DNA of 64,000 nt. It comes from Paulinella micropora. Lineage: Eukaryota; Cercozoa; Imbricatea; Euglyphida; Paulinellidae. Of this stretch, positions 22,625-31,935 are shown piece after piece (position 1 is the stretch's first letter; every line of letters starts with the position of its first letter). Below the pieces are notes generated by a model. The model was not told where the DNA came from and ran no database searches. It saw only the letters and a list, made by a program, of their open reading frames with translations. Position numbers and translations under genes: made by a program. The stretch is taken from positions 129,366 to 193,365 of the forward strand of contig WBZZ01006875.1 of the NCBI GenBank assembly GCA_019918135.1. The letters are read 5' to 3'.

Positions 22625-22905
22625 GCCTCTGAAACGGCCCCAGCCCAATTTGGCGCCAAATCGTGCCGTCCAGAGGTAGGGTGCGTGATACGGCTGAAAA
22701 ATGCAATACATCTTAGCTTTCCTGGGGAAACAGCCGTAAGCGCCAGTTTAGCGCCAAAATCTACTCGCGCAAAAAGAACATCTCACACAGACGCCGCCGT
22801 GAGAAAGACGTCCTCCCCCTCCCTCTCACCTTCGTCGCCCCTCTCACCTTCGTCGCCCCTCTCACTCTCGTCGCCCCTCTCTCCTTTGTCGCCCCGCTCC
22901 CCTTG
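22625..22905. repeat. Palindrome-pair module, copy 4
   Basis: One perfect TTTGGCGCCAAA (22649) and one degenerate site (about 22746), followed by the 18-bp array. Confidence 0.8.
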
Positions 22906-23012
22906 GCTCTGCGCCTCCCTGCCTCTAGGGAAGATGAGAGGGCTGAAAAACATTTTCGTGTGAGTAAAAGGCCCGCGGGTTACCCCCCACGGGAAAACGT
23001 CCGATTTCTCTG

Positions 23013-23310
23013 CTAGCCTCCGGAACGACCCCAGCCAAATTTAGCGCTAAATTGTGCCGTCCGGAGGTAGGGTGCGTGATACGGCTGAAAAAGGCAGTAC
23101 GTCTTAGTCTCCCCGGGGAAACAGCCGTAAGCGCCGATTTGGCGCCAAAATCTACTTGCGCAGAAAGAAATCCTACACAGACGCTCGGCTGGGCAGCCGT
23201 GAGGAAGACGTCCTGCCCCTCCCTCTCACTTTCGTCGCCGCTCTCACTTTCGTCGCCCCGCCCCCTTTTGTCGTCCCTCTCACCTTCGTCGCCCCGCTCC
23301 CCTTTGCTCT
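23013..23310. repeat. Palindrome-pair module, copy 5
   Basis: Degenerate first site (tttagcgctaaa, 23039) and a perfect second site (23138-23149). The 18-bp array follows with several variants. This is the last full module before the mosaic stops. Confidence 0.8.
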
Positions 23311-23540
23311 GCACCTCCTTGCCTCTAGGGAAGGAGGAGCAAGGGCGCGCCAAAGAAATGTAATTTACGCTGAATCAAAGCCCGACGGTCTTACACTCGG
23401 GCACTGAAAACTAGCTGCTGGCACCGTGCTCCAGCTCGGCCCTGCGGCGGATGGTACTGCCCCCGTGGTCAATGTGCCAGGAGGACAAGAGCCTTCACTA
23501 CCCCGACAACAAAGGGAACAGACGGGGGGGGGGGAGGAGA

Positions 23541-24024
23541 TAGTAAGAGGGGGGAGACAGGTGGCATCAGTCGCTTGTTGTCCACCGCGGGGCCTTTGCA
23601 GGTCCACGATTTTACACTCCCTGATGCCGCCTGCGGTTGCAGCACTGGCGGACAACACCGCGGTCGCGCTGGCCGTGGCGCCCAGCTTGCTAGCTAACAC
23701 AACATCGACATTAACAGACAGTATGTGTATCAGAACACAAGTATATTTACTCGTACAACATGGTGCGTGCCAAGTGAAATTGTAGCTCACTTCACACCGT
23801 GGCCTTGGACTAGTGCGCTCAGGTTTTTAGTGCGTAGCTCAGCTGTCTTTTTCGGTCTGTGACAAAGGACAACGAATAAATCTGAGGAAATTGGGGACGG
23901 AATTGGGAGGAGGGAGGCCACAGGCCCATCTCTCTCGCTTACTTCTCATTGCCAAGATTAAAACCTTGTCAGGGATTCTCTTTCGTTAATTTCTTTTTAA
24001 TTAAAAACAAAAGAAAAAACAAAA
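23541..24024. other. No gene recognised
   Basis: This stretch joins the repeat mosaic to the gene-dense block. Short open frames exist on both strands but none has protein-like features I can support. Confidence 0.4.
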
Positions 24025-24924
24025 TTAAGCAGAAATGTTTTGAAGCATGTCGAGATACAGCCGGTCCAAGGCTTGATCTTCCAGGGGCATCCTGAGGTCG
24101 GGGATGCTTTGTAGCAAGGGGGGCAGAAGCCAACCTAGTAGTGGTGTCGCGGCGCATTTGCTACTGTAAGCCCGTGCCAAAAAGCCGCCCCGCTCGTCGT
24201 CGGCGTCGCCTTGTTTAAAAACACGGCGGAAGCGTGCTGATTTAAGCAGAGCTAAAGAGACCTGCTGGCTGCGTAAATATCCCCGCTCACCTTCCTCATC
24301 CTTTCTGGCCAAGAAATGACAGCAAAGGTCTATAAAGGCTTCGCTGGCGTCCAGCAGCTCAGAAGCCAGGAGGTGTTCGACCATTTCTGTGCTGGTTCTG
24401 GCGTCAACCCGGTTTTCGCTGTTTGGGCGCAGCGCGATCGTAAAAACCGTCGTATCATCCTCGGCGTCGCTGTGGGGGTCTGCACCCCCGTCCAGGGCCG
24501 CCTTGAGCTCTTGTACACGCACGTGGTTCGCCAGGTGCCACAGTAAGCTGGCGTTAATCTCGGCTTTCAGCGTTTTATCGTACAACTTAAGGTGGTGCTC
24601 GAGCCAATCAATTTCCCACTTGTCGTTGAGGGTCTTGAGTATTGAGCTCTTGCTTCCAAACCTTAGCATGGCTCGCCAAACCAGATTGGTGACAAGGATG
24701 TCGGCGATGCACGATGAATAAAACTGCTTCTTGTCCTCCTCCGAACTCAGCTTTGTGCTTGCTGCATTGAACAATTTCCCTAGGATCCTGGCACCCCTGT
24801 CGTCATTTTGCAGAATCATCGACGCGTTATTGGCAACGAGTGTGTTCATCTCCTCGCACTCGGTGCACATCGAGACGAGTCTGTCGCAGGTGCAGCGCCT
24901 CGCTGCACAAAAAGTTATTTTCAT
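24025..24924 (-). CDS. Ankyrin-like protein
   Basis: A complete ATG-to-stop frame of 299 residues. The N-terminus has a Cys cluster (MKITFCAARRCTCDRLVSMC, then TECEEM). A stretch near residue 140 (ELKAALDGGADPHSDAEDDT then TVFTIALR) has the ankyrin signature of a helix, GADP and T-x-hydrophobic. The rest is helical and may be degenerate ankyrin repeats. Ankyrin proteins bind other proteins and are numerous in giant viruses and in protists. No membrane segment. It is the leftmost gene of the dense block, and no repeat module lies between it and the next gene. Confidence 0.55.
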   Translation of the reverse strand: MKITFCAARRCTCDRLVSMCTECEEMNTLVANNASMILQNDDRGARILGKLFNAASTKLSSEEDKKQFYSSCIADILVTNLVWRAMLRFGSKSSILKTLNDKWEIDWLEHHLKLYDKTLKAEINASLLWHLANHVRVQELKAALDGGADPHSDAEDDTTVFTIALRPNSENRVDARTSTEMVEHLLASELLDASEAFIDLCCHFLARKDEEGERGYLRSQQVSLALLKSARFRRVFKQGDADDERGGFLARAYSSKCAATPLLGWLLPPLLQSIPDLRMPLEDQALDRLYLDMLQNISA

Positions 24925-25109
24925 AAAGTATTGATCAAGGACACTACTTTCTTTCCGTCCTCTTTGTTCGTAGCCATGCTGTTTTTTATCTTACCTCTGG
25001 AAGAACAGTGAGTCTTGAAAACAAAACACAGAATGCACGGGGACAAGGGGGGGGGGGGGGGGCGCTCCCCCCTCCCTCACCTTGGTTTCTTTCCTTCGAT
25101 GGCTGCGAC

Positions 25110-25919
25110 TCAAGCGCCGGAAAGGACGTCTTGGCGGACCCCCGGTTTTCGCCCCAAGACACTTCGCGGGGGGTCTGCCGATCTCCCCAGCCAGCTCCCT
25201 GGCGCGGGCTTGGCTGGGGGCCTGGTCGCCGCTTCGATTCTTTGTTTTAGCTCCTGCTGGCTTTTCTGCCAGCTCGCGCGCAGGGCCCCCTCGCTGGCTT
25301 GGTGGGCCTGACACTGTTTCCTGGAGCGGAGGAGGTCCGCTGCCAAAGAGTCCTGACGCCGCCGCGCCTCTTCCAGCTTTTGATTCAACAGCTCCTGTGT
25401 TGCGCGGTGGGCCGTTCTTTCTGTGGCAAGCAAGGTCTGCACGTCGCTCAGCTGCTGCTGCACCTGCATCCAGGCATCTCGGACCCGAACCACTATTGCC
25501 AGAGCCCCCCGGAGCTCTTCCGCCAACTTCTGTTGCATGCGCGCGGACGCTGCCAGGCGCAGTTCGCTGCTCCACTGTTGCAGCTGCAGCATGGCCTGCA
25601 GCCTTCTTTTCTCTGCCTCCGAAGAAGAAGCTCGCACTTTGTCGTCGTCGTCGGCGGCGGCGGGGGGCTTGACCTCTGTGGCTGAGTGCCTGCCGCACAG
25701 GCCTGCTTGGCCATCTTTGGCGGCACGGTACAAGCGCTTCTTGCGGTAGCACTTTCTGCAAGCAGGCTTCCACGCACACCATTTCCCTTTGCCCACTTTA
25801 TACCTGGCGACAAGTACCTCTTGGCTGTTCATTTTAAATTGCTGCTTTAGCGTTCCCCTGCGTTTGGCCCCGCGCACGGGTCCCGCCTCTAAGTCGTTGG
25901 CCTTCTTGATGGTATGCAT
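25110..25919 (-). CDS. Zinc-binding-like, coiled-coil protein
   Basis: A 269-residue frame from an ATG at 25919. Residues about 45-78 hold CAWKPACRKCYRKKRLY and then GLCGRHS, a spacing of Cys and His that could bind zinc. Residues about 95-230 are a long coiled coil rich in Gln, Glu, Arg, Ala and Leu (LQQWSSELRLAASARMQQKL, QQQLSDVQTLLATE). The tail is Pro/Arg-rich. There is no enzymatic motif. It could be a structural or regulatory protein. Whether it belongs to the viral block is unclear. A second long frame on the same strand (24991-25782) is a shadow. Confidence 0.5.
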   Translation of the reverse strand: MHTIKKANDLEAGPVRGAKRRGTLKQQFKMNSQEVLVARYKVGKGKWCAWKPACRKCYRKKRLYRAAKDGQAGLCGRHSATEVKPPAAADDDDKVRASSSEAEKRRLQAMLQLQQWSSELRLAASARMQQKLAEELRGALAIVVRVRDAWMQVQQQLSDVQTLLATERTAHRATQELLNQKLEEARRRQDSLAADLLRSRKQCQAHQASEGALRASWQKSQQELKQRIEAATRPPAKPAPGSWLGRSADPPRSVLGRKPGVRQDVLSGA

Positions 25920-25924
25920 GTCTT

Positions 25925-26130
25925 AGGCTAAATGCGGTAGCACCTTTTTTGCCCCCAAGCTCTCCCAGGAGAGGAGGCCAAGATAAGATTATTTCAATTA
26001 AGAAACGGAAGGGGGCGGGACAGAGAGAGAGAGAGAGAGAAATGGGGAGGGGGAAGGGGGGGGGGGAGAGGAGGGAGAGGGGGCAGGAGGGGGAGGGGGA
26101 AGTGGGAAGGCTTCCCCTCCCCCTCGACCT
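25925..26130. other. Purine-rich intergenic tract
   Basis: A GA dinucleotide run (26022-26041) and G-rich tracts. No gene. Confidence 0.7.
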
Positions 26131-26172
26131 TTGTTACCAGTCTCAGGTTCATTTAGCAAAGCTTTTGCAGCA

Positions 26173-27210
26173 ATGCCCATCGCCGTGTGGGGAAGACAGG
26201 CAGCCGCCTGGCTCGGTCTACAGCCGCCAGCTGACTTTTTAGATCAGCAGTTGCAGCTTCATGGGCAGGCCGTCACGGTTAGGTTCAAGCTGGTCGAAGA
26301 TCTTAGCCGTGCTGCAAACTGGCACGGTTTTGTAGTTGTTTTTGACGGCAGTGAGCGGGCTGGCTGTGAGCTGGCCGTACGTCAGTTATCAGCCCTGCGC
26401 GTCCGTGAACGCCTACCCTCCGAGTGTGTGCTGTATGTGTCAGTGACTACCAACCCCAAACTAGCCTATCTGCAACCAGTCTTGGAACGCAAGATTCCTG
26501 TGCTCAGTGCGCCTGCTGCCCAGACTGTCTTACCCATGCTGCTGCGAAGCGTAGGAGTACTGGCTACCCTACCGTCCGACTTTGTATCCTCTAGCCAGAT
26601 TGGCCAGGATGAGTGGGTAGCGGCCGAGGTTTACCGTGGCCTACGCGCAGGCACTTTTTTAGATATTGGCGCTGCCGACGGCAAGAGCCTCAGCAATACC
26701 TAGGCACTTGAAAAATTCTTGGGCTGGCAGGGCATCTGCATTGAAGCCAGCTCACAGCACTTTCGCTCGCTGCAGAAAAACCGTGGTTCTGGGCCCAGCC
26801 AGCTTGTGCAGGCCTGCTTAGGAGTTACCAAAGGCCAGCGAGTAAAGTTTGTAGAGGCTGGTGATTTTTCCCATGTCGTTACCGACGACGAAGACAAGCA
26901 GCAGCCTGCTGTTACTACCTACCTAACTACCAGCGTGATCACCGAATACCTCGGCCAAGCGCCTACCTTTATCCATTACCTGAGCTTGGATATTGAGGGT
27001 GGTGAACTTGGCAGGCTGCGAAACGCCTGGCCATCCGCAGTTTACTGGAGAGCAAAGGCTATCGCTTCTGCCGCGATAAGGATTTCGATGACTTTTACGT
27101 CCACCAGTCGCTGTACCACGACGGGCTTAGCCAGAACTGCGAACCGGTTGGTTGTGGCGTGCCGCTCGGTGGAACTACTCTCAAGACTGGGCAGTGGGTT
27201 TCTTTGCTAG
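26173..27210 (+). pseudogene. FkbM-family methyltransferase, with an unknown N-terminal part
   Basis: After about 130 residues of unassigned sequence (NWHGFVVVFDGSERAGC, ECVLYVSVTTNPKLAYL) come FkbM-type motifs: IGQDEWVAAEVYRGLRAGTF, then LDIGAADGKSLSNT (the SAM-binding glycine motif), LGWQGICIEASSQHFRSL, ACLGV, and HYLSLDIEGGE. FkbM enzymes O-methylate sugars or other small groups; in giant viruses they are often linked to glycan modification. The frame is not open throughout. The start chosen is the ATG at 26173. The stretch after it (to about 27350) also looks coding (GYRFCRDKDFDDFYVHQSLY). Confidence 0.65.
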
Positions 27211-27379
27211 TAGAATCTAACCGGCTGTTAATTACTGCCCCCCGCGAGCAGATTCCCGGCTACAATGCTTGTTTCATGGCGGAACCGCTACAGGACTGCC
27301 GCCGCCAACGTTTCCAATTTATCGAGACCGCCCTCGATCACCAATTCCTGCTGCGGCTAGACCGCACTGATACTAACAA

Positions 27380-27850
27380 GTGGTTGGTGCCGGCAGGTGG
27401 TTGTGGGTCGCGGTGTTTCTGGACAAGTTCTGCTTGAACGACGGCGAAGAATGGGGAAAAGGGTTTCTGGATGGGCTGGACCAGTCGGCTGTGATTGTGC
27501 TGCTGCTGTCCTCAGCCTCGCTCGAGCGAATTCGCTATGCTGATAAGCAACAATACAACGTACTGCTGGAAATCGAATACGCTTTGAAAAAACTCGACAA
27601 GGGTGCAGCCAAGATCTACCCATTTGCCTTAGACGACCTGGTGTATGACCTCCTCCAGTTCCCTGACGCCAAACACGCAACTCCCAAGTCAGCACACCAC
27701 GTGCGCGAAACCATGAAGAGGTTATTCGCACTGCAAATACCGACCATGCGCCTAGACCAACTTCTGCCGCACCTGGCCGCCGTATTAGAGTTGGCGGAAG
27801 CACTACGAGCAACAAATCCAGACGGTGCTGCCGTGGCACAGCCCGTCTGA
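27380..27850 (+). pseudogene. TIR-domain protein fragment
   Basis: The sequence VFLDKFCLNDGEEWGKGFLD, then GLDQSAVIVLLLSSASLERI and NVLLEIEYALKK, matches the TIR fold: strand B with the LD-x-x-C-L-N-D-G-x-x-W motif, the BB-loop region, strand C with the conserved S, and the downstream E-rich helix. The C-terminal 50 residues are helical (RLDQLLPHLAAVLELAEAL). TIR domains either oligomerise in immune signalling or cleave NAD; the catalytic Glu of NADases may be the E in LLEIE, but that is inference. The left part is not resolved, and the piece follows directly on the FkbM gene, so the two may have been one multidomain protein. Confidence 0.65.
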
Positions 27851-28197
27851 TCAAACCGGTCCATGAATTCCTCTCCGTCAATTACAAAGCTCGTCCCGTT
27901 GATGGCGGCAGGACAGGCTAGCAGAAGCTGAGAGACGGCGCCAAGAAGGTGTACAAAAAATTACATAAACAAAAGTCCCCGACAAAGCGTTAAGCTTGTT
28001 AACTCATCTTTGGAAGACTTTTGCAAACACAGAGCTTGACTGTTTATTTAGGGTGGGACAGAGAAAGAGGTAGGGGAGGGCAGGGGGGGGGGGAAGGACT
28101 AGGGTAGAGGCCGCGCCCCCGCCTTTGCTCTGCTCATGAAAGAAAAGCTGCCCCTCCTCCCCCCCTGCCGTCCTCCTTTGTCTTGTCGGCAATTTAG
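27851..28197. other. Intergenic, includes a stray repeat copy
   Basis: 27930-27995 (ggcgccaagaaggtgtacaa, with gacaaagcgttaagctt) resembles the common 100-bp repeat. The rest is G-rich; no gene. Confidence 0.5.
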
Positions 28198-29863
28198 ATG
28201 AATACAGAGGCCCTGGTGGAGACTCTGCGACGCGCTTGGGCTGTACGGAGCCGCGAGGATGGCAAACGCAGGACGGTGACGGCAGCGCACTTTGGGGTGA
28301 GAACAAGAGAAGCCCCCGACGGCGTCGGGGCGGCGGGGGCAAGAGGCAGGCGTGGTCGGACGGTGGGTTTGGTGGGTCTAGTAGGGCTGTGTGTGGAGAG
28401 GCTGGAAGCGGAGCTAGCTGGCTGGGAGGGGGCGGTGCTGCCGGGGCGGCGGCTGCGTTCGGTGCTGGACCTGGCCGAGGACCCCGCGCAGCGTTTGCCA
28501 GCCCCGGGCGCGGAAAGCCTTCATTGGGAAAAGATGCAACGCACGCTAGACCAGTTGCAGACGTCAGGCGAGCGACGTTCTCTGGGCCAGAAGCGCTTTC
28601 ACAACGCTATGATGGTGTCGTGCGCGGAGCTGGTGTTGGGCAGAGAAAACTTTCAGCGAGAGCGCGGTGCTTTGCTGGAGCAGCTAGGGCGGCAGAGCTT
28701 TCCGTTCGGTACGCTGATCCTGTGCCCACGGCGCTGGGGTAAGTCCACGAGCGTGGCGATGTTCTGTGCGGCGATGCTGTACTTGTGCCCCCGAATTCGT
28801 GTGCTGATTCTGGCGACGCAGCGCAAGGCGGCATCGCTGTTGATGAAGGCCTCGCTGCACTACTTTACTCAGCTGCCCGGGGAACCGGAGCGCATAGCAG
28901 AGAATAACTCAATGCGTTTCTTGGTGCGATCGAGCGATTTTACGGGGACGCGCACGGAGGCGCTAAGGACAGGGGCCGTGAGCGGGGTGACGGCCTGTGC
29001 GCCAACTGAGGACAGCATTCGGGGGGAGAGTGCGAGCCTGGTCTTAATCGACGAGGCGGCGTTCGTGGCCACGTCGGTGATAAGTGTGTTGGCGCCCCTG
29101 CTGATGGTGGGAAGGACGGCCCTGATTTGTATTTCGACGCCCGACGGGGTTGACAACTGGTACTCTCGTCTGTTTCAGCGGCCCGCGACGGAGGCCGGCG
29201 GAGGCGACGCTGCAACGCCTGGCGGCGGCGCGCGAGGCGGCGGTGGCGGCTCTGGGGCCGGCGGGCGAGGCCTTTGAGTCGCAGCAGCAGGCGCTGGTCT
29301 ACGTCTTCATTGATCCGGCCGGGGGGGGCGGTTCTGAGACCGGGGCTGTGGCGCTGACGGCGCATCCGCAGGCGGCCGGTCACTGGCTGTTAGTAGGGAT
29401 CTGTTCGCTGGCCGCCGCGGAGCCCGGGGGGCTAGATGGGGGCATGGCATCGTTTATGCGGCAGCTACAAGAACACCCGGGGCTCCGCGACGCTCACTTT
29501 TGCGTAGGGGTGGAGTCTAACTTTGGGGGGCAGCATTTTGTGCGGCTCTTGCTGGAACGCTACGCGACCCCTCGCTTGGGCGCCTGGTCCGAGTGGCGAG
29601 ACCCCGCCGCGCTGGCCCACCCAGAACAGCAACAAGGCGCACAGCACGGTTTGTGCACAACAAGGCAGTGCCAGGTGGTTGGTGCTTATTTGCTGCGCGA
29701 GCAGCTGCGCCGAAATAACTTGGCGCTGGCGCGGGGGCTGGCTTGGGCGGGGCGCCCCTCTCGCCTGGACATGTTGCGCCTGTTGGAATCGCAGCTGCAG
29801 CAGCTCTCAGAGGTAAGGGGTGGTATTACCGGCAAGGGACCGGGGGGCAGAATGACGACCTAG
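28198..29863 (+). pseudogene. Terminase large subunit, herpesvirus/mirusvirus type
   Basis: This is the DNA-packaging motor and nuclease that fills a capsid through the portal. From the ATG at 28198 the ATPase part has LILCPRRWGKST (Walker A, about residue 176; herpesviral UL15 has PRRHGKT), SLVLIDEAAFV (Walker B, about 280) and LICISTPDGVDNWYSRLF (coupling motif). The nuclease part has YVFIDPAGGGGSETGAVAL (first acidic residue, as in herpesviral VDPA), CVGVESNFGGQHFVRLLLER (second acidic site) and a C-terminal helical end. Together they have the domain order and length of the family (about 550 codons here, somewhat short). The reading frame is not continuous over the region; herpesviral UL15 is spliced, so splicing is one explanation and decay another. 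It is the strongest evidence for the identity of the block. Confidence 0.85.
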
Positions 29864-30142
29864 CCATGAGCTTGCTTTTGGCGCTTTACTGGATCCAAGC
29901 AGGCTCTGTCTAGCCACAAAGAGAGAGAACGAGAGAGGAGGAGGGAGGAGAGAGGGGGGGGGGGGAGGTGCGGAGGAGAAGAAGAAGGAGCGGGGGAAGG
30001 GGGGATGTAAAGAAAGAGGGCGGGTCGGGTCGACATACATTCTTGGCTTTCCTCTTGCTCTCAAAGCAGGTTTTTTTTTGTTCTCCCCTTGTTGTTAGAG
30101 TTGTCACAAAAACCACTGTAAAACGTTTTAAAAAAGTGCAGA
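29864..30142. other. Intergenic purine-rich tract
   Basis: GA-rich and G-rich sequence (29920-30015), then AT-richer DNA just before the next gene. No gene seen. Confidence 0.6.
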
Positions 30143-30511
30143 ATGGACGAAGACACACCTCCAGACCTGGAGAATCACGAGGAGGGAGAAGACGATGAAG
30201 AGCAGGGGGGGGGACAATTTGTCAGAGATACTGCGCGCCCTGGCAGTTGAGTCGTCGCCCGAACCGGAGGTCCGCCAGGAGCCTAGAGCAGCTGTCGCTG
30301 GCATGTCGGCCCCGTTGTCGGGCTCCGTGTTCTCCAGTGGAGGGAATCCCTCCGAGGCTCTGCCCACGGCGCGCTGGCAGCGGCGTCGTCGGTAGCCCCG
30401 TCGGACCCAGTCCTCATTCACACCAACACGTCATTGTTCGCCCCCCGAGTGCTCGCCTCGGGTGAGAGGACGACGGCGGCGGACATGCTGTTGGACAACA
30501 AGTTGCAATAA
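30143..30511 (+). pseudogene. Small acidic protein, unknown
   Basis: From the ATG at 30143 the protein starts MDEDTPPDLENHEEGEDDEE; coding-like sequence continues in other frames (SEILRALAVESSPEPEV; NTSLFAPRVLASGERTTAAD) to the stop at 30509-30511, where the stop overlaps an AATAAA-like caataaa. The acidic N-terminus and its position between the terminase and the next large gene suggest a viral accessory or scaffold-like protein, but this is inference. Not open throughout. Confidence 0.35.
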
Positions 30512-30607
30512 AAAAGAAGAAAGGACAAAGAGAAAGAAGTACAGGGACAGGCACCGGGAGTGCGGGGGACAGAGGAGATCGTGCCGGATTGGGAGAGGTG
30601 GAATAAG

Positions 30608-31933
30608 ATGCAATTGCTATTTGGCGGTTCACATATTTCTTATGACAACAGCCTCCAGCAGGTGGTGTTTGCCCCCCGCCCCCCACTGCTGGCAGAGCCA
30701 CAGGATAAGGAACACAAGACTGTCGAGTTTGTGGAGGCGCAAATGGCGCTGGGGGAGTGCGCCTCGGGCGTGTGTGTGATGTACCAGAGCCTGCGCGAGC
30801 GTGACTCTGGGCCTCAGCGCCAGCGCCCGATGCCTATGGAGTCGGTGTGTTACCAGCCGAGGTCGCTCCTGTATAGCTTTTGGGACTACAGCAAGAGCAA
30901 AGGCGCAGGGTACGAGGAGTTGCTGCACCCGGAGCTGCGCGAGCTGTGCGACAAGGCCGGTACGCACGTGCTGGGCGGGGGGCAGCCGGCGCCAGCGCCC
31001 TCCGCGCCGGCGCCGAATTTCGATACAGCCTCGATTGCCCCGCACCCGCGCCCGCGCGGGCGGGGCCAGGCGCTGCCCATCAGCAGCAGCAACCAGTGGC
31101 ACCTGCTGCTGTTCTACGCTGTGGTGGGGAAGCTTCTGGGGCGGAAGTACCCGTGGGTACCGGCGCGCGATTCGGCGTGCCGCGGCTGGAAGGGGTTCGT
31201 GTGCGAAGAAGTGCACTGTGTTCTGCAAAGCGGCCCCGCGGGGGGCGGAGACAGGGCGGCGCCGCTGCCCGAGGCCACTGCGCAGCAGCTGGCCAGCCTG
31301 CTCAAGCTGGTGTTAGGGGTGTCGTCGGTACAGGCGGGCGAAGTGCAGGCGCTGTGTAGCTACGTCCTGGCGAACGCGGTGCTGGTGCGCTCAGTGCTGT
31401 CACAGGTGGTGGTAGGGGTAGTCCTAAACCCATTGCTGGCCGCCATCCCTAGGTCGCACGCACACAACGTGGCGCTCGTGCACGACCGGGACGGCGTGGC
31501 TTTCCTGTGCAGCACGCATCGCTTCCGTCCTGGCACGCCCCTGTGCTTGCCCCCGCTGAACGACGATATCTACCAACCCCAGTGCCAAGGCCTGCCAGTC
31601 GAGCTGCGCAAGTACGTCATTGGCTCGGAGGCTGAGGCGGACCTGCTGCACACGATGGAATCCTTCTTCGGGGCTAAGAGCCCGCCCCTGCTGCTGCGCA
31701 AACTACCGGAGCTGCGGCGGCTCCTGAGATCAGCCGAGTCGATCAAGCCGCGCAGCCTGCGGGACCGGAATAGTGTGCAGCTCTGCTACCGTGTAGCGTC
31801 CTACGTCGGGAGCGAATCGGCACTGCGCTGCGCGTGTATGGTCTTTGCGCAACAGATGATTATGCAAGCAGAGTGTGTGGAGCCCGACCCTCGCAGCGGT
31901 CGGTTCTGGGCGCGCTGGCTGATGGTCTGGTGA
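30608..31933 (+). CDS. Unrecognised protein of the viral block
   Basis: A frame of about 441 residues from the ATG at 30608 (MQLLFGGSHISYDN). A Pro/Ala-rich linker (PAPAPSAPAPNFD) splits it into two parts. The second part has hydrophobic helices (LAVVSALLNP-like SQVVVGVVLNPLLAAIP) and Cys residues but no clear membrane topology. There is no recognisable motif. Two packaging or capsid-associated genes would be expected near a terminase, so a capsid role is possible, though unsupported. The next gene starts three bases after its stop. Confidence 0.5.
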   Translation: MQLLFGGSHISYDNSLQQVVFAPRPPLLAEPQDKEHKTVEFVEAQMALGECASGVCVMYQSLRERDSGPQRQRPMPMESVCYQPRSLLYSFWDYSKSKGAGYEELLHPELRELCDKAGTHVLGGGQPAPAPSAPAPNFDTASIAPHPRPRGRGQALPISSSNQWHLLLFYAVVGKLLGRKYPWVPARDSACRGWKGFVCEEVHCVLQSGPAGGGDRAAPLPEATAQQLASLLKLVLGVSSVQAGEVQALCSYVLANAVLVRSVLSQVVVGVVLNPLLAAIPRSHAHNVALVHDRDGVAFLCSTHRFRPGTPLCLPPLNDDIYQPQCQGLPVELRKYVIGSEAEADLLHTMESFFGAKSPPLLLRKLPELRRLLRSAESIKPRSLRDRNSVQLCYRVASYVGSESALRCACMVFAQQMIMQAECVEPDPRSGRFWARWLMVW

Positions 31934-31935
31934 CT

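Larger units (their letters stand above)
1490..23540. repeat. Mosaic of short shuffled repeat modules
   Basis: Almost all of this 22 kb is built from a few modules. The commonest is a ~100-bp family that begins gcgcgccaagaaagtgc, holds the core acgctgaattaaagctcgac (exact copies at 1801, 1966, 2975, 7306, 9085, 13213 and 13961, with many variants) and ends ggcactgaaaactaggag. Others are the fold-back unit, the palindrome-pair module, a module around ggaggcgttgcatgtattta (7170, 9300, 13432, 14885, 21315, 22555), and the GAGCCCCC hairpins. Purine-rich and pyrimidine-rich tracts with long G or C runs separate them. Order varies, and copies occur in inverse orientation at about 5845, 10500-10880 and 18825-18870. 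Open frames in this region, such as those reading MARPPCARSEKYEKR, come from repeat copies and are not treated as genes. Confidence 0.88.

Noticed and set aside
9592-23300. CRISPR-like array (18-bp cgtcgcccctctcacttt repeats)
   Set aside because: Direct tandem repeats with no unique spacers; low-complexity and embedded in a eukaryotic repeat module.
1762-23407. Many 60-270-residue frames reading MARPPCARSEKYEKR, VVNVPGGQEPHYP and similar
   Set aside because: They are translations of the same repeat copies in several frames and include poly-Pro or poly-Gly from homopolymer tracts. No frame is consistently kept.
24991-25782. 263-residue minus-strand frame overlapping the coiled-coil gene
   Set aside because: Low-complexity shadow; the frame at 25110-25919 has the coherent zinc and coiled-coil sequence.
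27357-27881. 174-residue minus-strand frame over the TIR domain
   Set aside because: Arg-rich antisense shadow; the plus strand has the TIR motifs.
30629-31228. 199-residue minus-strand frame opposite the gene at 30608
   Set aside because: Arg/Leu/Ala-rich antisense frame of a GC-rich gene, without any motif.
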